Notes under the pieces: model-generated
What the model was told of the DNA's origin: nothing
The model's database searches: none
Seen by the model: the letters and a program-made list of their open reading frames with translations, nothing else
Shown: positions 61,122-64,000 of the stretch, piece by piece
Layout of the letters: each line of letters opens with the position of its first letter
Numbering within the stretch: the stretch's first letter is position 1
Source: Oceanidesulfovibrio indonesiensis
GTDB taxonomy: Bacteria; Desulfobacterota; Desulfovibrionia; Desulfovibrionales; Desulfovibrionaceae
NCBI RefSeq assembly: GCF_007625075.1
Contig: NZ_QMIE01000019.1
Span: 1 to 64,000, forward strand
DNA: 64,000 bases
Direction of reading: 5' to 3'
Translations under genes and position numbers: made by a program

Positions 61122-61355
61122 ATGGAAGAGACGAAAGTCTGGTACGCCTCGAAGGAACTCTGGACGGCCCTCGTCACGCTGATCTGCGGCGTGCTCATCG
61201 TTTTCGGCATCGAGGTCGACCCTGCGACGCAAGCGCAGCTGCCGGGCGTCATTATCGGCGCCATCGTGGCGGTTGCCTCGCTGCTGAAGATCATTTTCCG
61301 CATCTTCTCTTCGCGGAAGAAGCTCACGACCACCTCCGCAAAGGCCACATCGTAG
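61122..61355 (+). CDS. small membrane protein of the lysis block
   Basis: A 77-residue protein with two membrane segments (ALVTLICGVLIVFGIEV and LPGVIIGAIVAVASLLKIIF) joined by a short loop and a basic C-terminus. AAGGAG precedes the ATG. Size and context suggest a second holin or antiholin-like protein, but no family signature confirms it. Confidence 0.6.
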   Translation: MEETKVWYASKELWTALVTLICGVLIVFGIEVDPATQAQLPGVIIGAIVAVASLLKIIFRIFSSRKKLTTTSAKATS

Positions 61356-61370
61356 GTCGGGCGCCGTGTC

Positions 61371-61580
61371 ATGTGGTCATTCCTCGACGGCGTCGGCAGG
61401 GCGCTCGGGCTCCTTGCACGCGCAATCCAGACGGCATGGGATGCGTGGCGGGCTCGCGAGCGGCAGCGTTCTGCCGATTCTATTGCTGCTGATCCTGCTG
61501 GCGAGTGGCTGCGCCGCTTCAACCCCGACGATTCCGAAGCCGCCAAGACCGATCCTGGAGAGCCTGGTGGCGACTCCTGA
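61371..61580 (+). CDS. small lysis-block protein overlapping a lipoprotein gene, possible inner spanin
   Basis: A 69-residue protein with an amphipathic or weakly hydrophobic N-terminus (LDGVGRALGLLARAIQ), a basic middle and an acidic tail (WLRRFNPDDSEAAK). The lipoprotein gene lies inside it in another frame and continues beyond, an arrangement seen for Rz/Rz1 spanin pairs. It is much shorter than usual Rz proteins and lacks a clear coiled coil, so the spanin role is tentative. Confidence 0.45.
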   Translation: MWSFLDGVGRALGLLARAIQTAWDAWRARERQRSADSIAADPAGEWLRRFNPDDSEAAKTDPGEPGGDS

Positions 61581-61656
61581 CGGCGGCGTCTGCATGGGGC
61601 GCGAGGACGCGCGTGAACTCCTGCTCTACATCGACACCCTGGAGCGCAGGCCATGA
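61441..61656 (+). CDS. Rz1-like outer-membrane lipoprotein (outer spanin)
   Basis: A 71-residue protein from the ATG at 61441, in a frame different from the gene it overlaps. The hydrophobic signal LPILLLLILL leads to a lipobox LASGC, after which comes a proline-rich stretch (STPTIPKPPRPI), as in Rz1. After cleavage the Cys would carry the lipid anchor. It would help disrupt the outer membrane at lysis. Its stop overlaps the next gene's ATG. Confidence 0.6.
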   Translation: MRGGLASGSVLPILLLLILLASGCAASTPTIPKPPRPILESLVATPDGGVCMGREDARELLLYIDTLERRP

Positions 61657-61955
61657 CCTTGTTTCTGGACGCCTTCCAGGGCGGGGACCTGGATGTCTTT
61701 CTGCAGGACTTCGGGCAGCCGGTGACCGTCGACGGCCTGTCTTTGATCGCCCTGGTCGATGACGAAGGCCAGGGGCCTGACGAAGCCAGGGAGAACGTCA
61801 ATGTCCAGGTCCGCAGGCTGGTGGTCAGAGAAGCGGAGCTGGCCAGGCCGAAGTCCGGTCGTCCCATGACGCTGGAGGGCGCGCAGTGGATTGTCTCCAA
61901 CACCAAAAGCGCCGGGGGCTTTCTCGAGATCCAGCTCTACAAGGAGGTGTCCTGA
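61653..61955 (+). CDS. head-tail joining protein (gpFII-like)
   Basis: A 100-residue protein (LFLDAFQGGDLDVFLQDFGQ at its N-terminus, then VTVDGLSLIALVDDE) in the position of lambda FII, between the head and the tail Z gene. Proteins of this type close the filled head and accept the tail. It overlaps both neighbours (ATGA and TGATG), so the block is translationally coupled. Confidence 0.65.
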   Translation: MTLFLDAFQGGDLDVFLQDFGQPVTVDGLSLIALVDDEGQGPDEARENVNVQVRRLVVREAELARPKSGRPMTLEGAQWIVSNTKSAGGFLEIQLYKEVS

Positions 61956-62572
61956 TGGCGAAAAACGATCTGATCCGAATCGACACCTTCCATGCGGAGA
62001 AGGCCCTCGAGGATCTGCAGGACGCTTTGTCGATGGTTCCCGGCGGGATGAAAAAGGCCATGTGCCGGGCCTTGTCCAGAACGATCAAGGGCATGCGCAC
62101 GGACGCGGTGCGGCAGATCCGCAAGGACTACAACGTCCCGGCCAAGGACGTGCGCAGCAAGATGACCGTGGTCAGCCCGAAACCGGCGGATAACCATCCC
62201 CGCGCCTTGCTCAGAGCGGAAGGGCGCATGTCCGTGCCGCTCTTCCGGTACGGCGCACGCCCCCGCGTTCCGGTGGCTGCGGGCGGCCGCCGGCCCAGGA
62301 AAGGCGTGTCCGTCCAGGTCAAGAAGACGTCCGGCCGCAAGGTGATTGAAGGTTCCTTTGTCCAGCGTCCCAAAAACGGTGGCGGCGTGCAGATAATGAA
62401 GCGTGAAACCAAAGAAAGGGATTCCCATCAAGTTCTGTATGGCCCGAGTCACCTGCAGGCCCTCAAAGACGAGGGCAATCTGTTCGAGCTGCAGGAGCTT
62501 GCCGAAGAACGGTTGCAGAAGAACATCATCCACGAAGCCGATTTCGTGCTCCAGCAGGCGGGGCTGCGATGA
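61955..62572 (+). CDS. minor tail protein Z-like
   Basis: A protein of 205 residues. The segment KKAMCRALSRTIKGMRTDAV with IRKDYNVPAKDVRSKM is characteristic of the prophage minor tail Z family, which acts in tail completion and head-tail attachment. A basic middle (GGRRPRKGVSVQVKK) follows. The start at 61955 overlaps the previous stop; an upstream frame extension has no ribosome site. Confidence 0.8.
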   Translation: MAKNDLIRIDTFHAEKALEDLQDALSMVPGGMKKAMCRALSRTIKGMRTDAVRQIRKDYNVPAKDVRSKMTVVSPKPADNHPRALLRAEGRMSVPLFRYGARPRVPVAAGGRRPRKGVSVQVKKTSGRKVIEGSFVQRPKNGGGVQIMKRETKERDSHQVLYGPSHLQALKDEGNLFELQELAEERLQKNIIHEADFVLQQAGLR

Positions 62573-63033
62573 TCGCCCGCCTGATCGAAGCCCTCGGCCG
62601 CCAGGTCCGTGAAGGCCTGGACGGTTTCCTGCTGGAGCATCCGGAGGATGAATCCTTTGTGGCCCCTCCGGTCTATGTGGGCGGGCTGCCTGAAGGCCTT
62701 GGCGGTGACGAGGCTTTTCCCTGCGTGGTCGTTTCCTGGGAAGAAGCGGAGGACACCGAGGAAGAAAGCGAGTTCGTCGTGGAAATCACGCTCTGCATGA
62801 GTTCGCATGGCGGGCCGCAAGGGCTGGAGGAATGGACGGCGGCGTTTACCGACAGGCTGCGCAGGATCCTGCGCGACGTCCGCGTGCTCGAAGGCGATTT
62901 TGAACGACAGTGGCCGATCCGAACCCGGCGTCCGGATCCACGAAAAGAACAGTACAGATACGCGGTCGTAGTCCTCACCACCACCTGGCGCAGGCCTGCC
63001 CCGCGGCAAACTGTGGAGGGTTTTGAAGTATGA
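62569..63033 (+). CDS. phage neck or tail-terminator protein, gpU position
   Basis: A 154-residue, acidic protein (CVVVSWEEAEDTEEESEFVV) with a probable alpha/beta fold, lying between the Z-like and tail sheath genes. It overlaps both by four bases. Tail-completion proteins of this size sit here in many contractile phages. I cannot name a family signature with certainty. Confidence 0.55.
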   Translation: MIARLIEALGRQVREGLDGFLLEHPEDESFVAPPVYVGGLPEGLGGDEAFPCVVVSWEEAEDTEEESEFVVEITLCMSSHGGPQGLEEWTAAFTDRLRRILRDVRVLEGDFERQWPIRTRRPDPRKEQYRYAVVVLTTTWRRPAPRQTVEGFEV

Positions 63034-64000
63034 GCGCGTATAAACACGGCGTCTACGCCCTCGAGGCGCCCACGTCGATACTGCCGCCGCGCAGGATTTC
63101 GGCCTCGATACCCGTGGTGTTCGGCACCGCTCCTATCGAGGACAAGGACCCCGCCGCCCGCAAGATCAACGAGCCGGTGCTTTGCCACACGTACTCCGAG
63201 TTCGTTGCGGCCTTTGGCGACAGCGAGGACTGGCAGAGCTACACCCTGTGTGAGTTCGCCCGCTCGCAGTTCGGGTTGTACGGCGTCGGGCCGGTGGTCT
63301 TCGTCAACGTCTATGATCCCGAGGCGCACACCACGGGCGACCCGGTCGAGCCGGACCCCATGCAGGTGACCTCCGCCGACATCATCGGCGGCGTCGACGA
63401 AATCACCGGCAGGCTGACAGGCCTGGAGCTTATCAGCGAGGTGTTCACCCGTTTCCGGGTCGTACCCGGCCTGATCTGCGCGCCCGGGTGGTCGCACGAT
63501 CCGGCCGTGGCCATCGCCATGGCGGCGAAAGCCACGGGCATCAACGGCCTGTTCAGTGCGATCGCCCTGGTCGACGTTCCCGACGATACCGTGCCCAACT
63601 ACCCCGACGTCCCCGGGTACAAGAACGACAACAACCTGACCGATCCGAATATGGTCGTGTGCTGGCCCAAGGTGCAGCTTGGCGACCAGGTTTTCCACCT
63701 GTCCACCCAGCTGGCCGGGTTGATCGGAGACGTAGACGCGCAGTCCGGCGACGTGCCGTACCGCTCGCCCTCGAACAACAGGTTGTACGCGAACGCCGCA
63801 GTGGCCGGAGGCGAGGAAGCCTGGCTCGGTCTCGAGCAGGCCAACCACCTGAACAGCCAGGGCCTGGTCACCGCGCTGAACTTTGTCGGCGGGTGGAAGC
63901 TGTGGGGCAACCGCACCGCCTGCTACCCCGACGTCACCGACCCCAAGGATGCGTTCGTCCCGATCCGCCGGTTCTTCAGCTGGCACGCGAACACGTTCAT
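63030..64000 (+). CDS. phage contractile tail sheath protein (partial at right edge)
   Basis: The first 323 residues are present. The N-terminus YKHGVYALEAPTSILPPRRI and segments FGTAPIEDKDPAARKINEP, VPGLICAPGWSHDPAVAIAM and SPSNNRLYANAAVAGGEEAW are typical of P2-like sheath proteins, and NFVGGWKLWGNRTACYPD near the edge is a sheath hallmark. It shows that the tail is contractile. The C-terminus lies beyond base 64,000. Confidence 0.92.
   Translation, partial: MSAYKHGVYALEAPTSILPPRRISASIPVVFGTAPIEDKDPAARKINEPVLCHTYSEFVAAFGDSEDWQSYTLCEFARSQFGLYGVGPVVFVNVYDPEAHTTGDPVEPDPMQVTSADIIGGVDEITGRLTGLELISEVFTRFRVVPGLICAPGWSHDPAVAIAMAAKATGINGLFSAIALVDVPDDTVPNYPDVPGYKNDNNLTDPNMVVCWPKVQLGDQVFHLSTQLAGLIGDVDAQSGDVPYRSPSNNRLYANAAVAGGEEAWLGLEQANHLNSQGLVTALNFVGGWKLWGNRTACYPDVTDPKDAFVPIRRFFSWHANTF

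Overview
The window looks like a chromosomal segment of a GC-rich, anaerobic, Gram-negative bacterium, most likely a marine or halophilic member of the Desulfovibrionaceae. The best clue is a perR-like regulator followed by rubrerythrin and a 52-residue rubredoxin-like protein, an oxidative-stress operon known from Desulfovibrio. A bacterioferritin, metal and multidrug RND pumps and a heavy investment in betaine and choline uptake fit this. The family assignment is an inference from gene content, not from a marker gene.

Layout of the chromosomal part (1-44,900). A tRNA-Ser(GCU) gene lies at 479-571. A leftward cluster follows for a CDP-activated deoxysugar (cytidylyltransferase, 3,5-epimerase, SAF-type oxidoreductase, 4,6-dehydratase, then a glycosyltransferase). 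Next come a rightward yehZYXW-type osmoprotectant ABC transporter, a six-PAS hybrid sensor kinase, and perR-rbr-rdl. Then follow an HDOD protein, a leftward RND multidrug pump with its adaptor, a Fur-family regulator beside bacterioferritin, and a leftward Cus-like metal efflux operon. That operon has an unusually long adaptor fused to metal-binding domains. After these come a chemotaxis receptor, a TrkA/TrkH potassium pair and a trypsin-fold protein whose catalytic serine position is Arg. The section ends with a betaine/choline regulon: orphan periplasmic binding protein and BCCT carrier to the left; GntR regulator, betA, betB and a second orphan binding protein to the right. Four copies of a GGTNNGACC motif mark its control regions.

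Prophage part (about 44,900-64,000, running off the right edge). A P4/D5-type helicase and a CHC2/TOPRIM primase are followed by a lambda-like packaging and head module: Nu1-like small terminase, GpA-family large terminase, portal, S49 protease with an internal scaffold start, decoration protein and major capsid. A lysis block (holin, transglycosylase, overlapping spanin-like genes) precedes neck and tail genes and a contractile tail sheath, so this is a myovirus-type chimera. No integrase, repressor or attachment site is visible.

The most interesting stretch is 51,862-55,500, between the large terminase and portal regions. It holds an AT-rich D12-class adenine methyltransferase, a convergent ParB-domain protein with a possible HEPN-like C-terminus, a HigBA-type toxin-antitoxin pair with a palindromic operator, and a cluster of three palindromes ahead of the capsid genes. 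I regard it as a candidate phage-borne defence, counter-defence or stabilisation cassette; its function is unproven.
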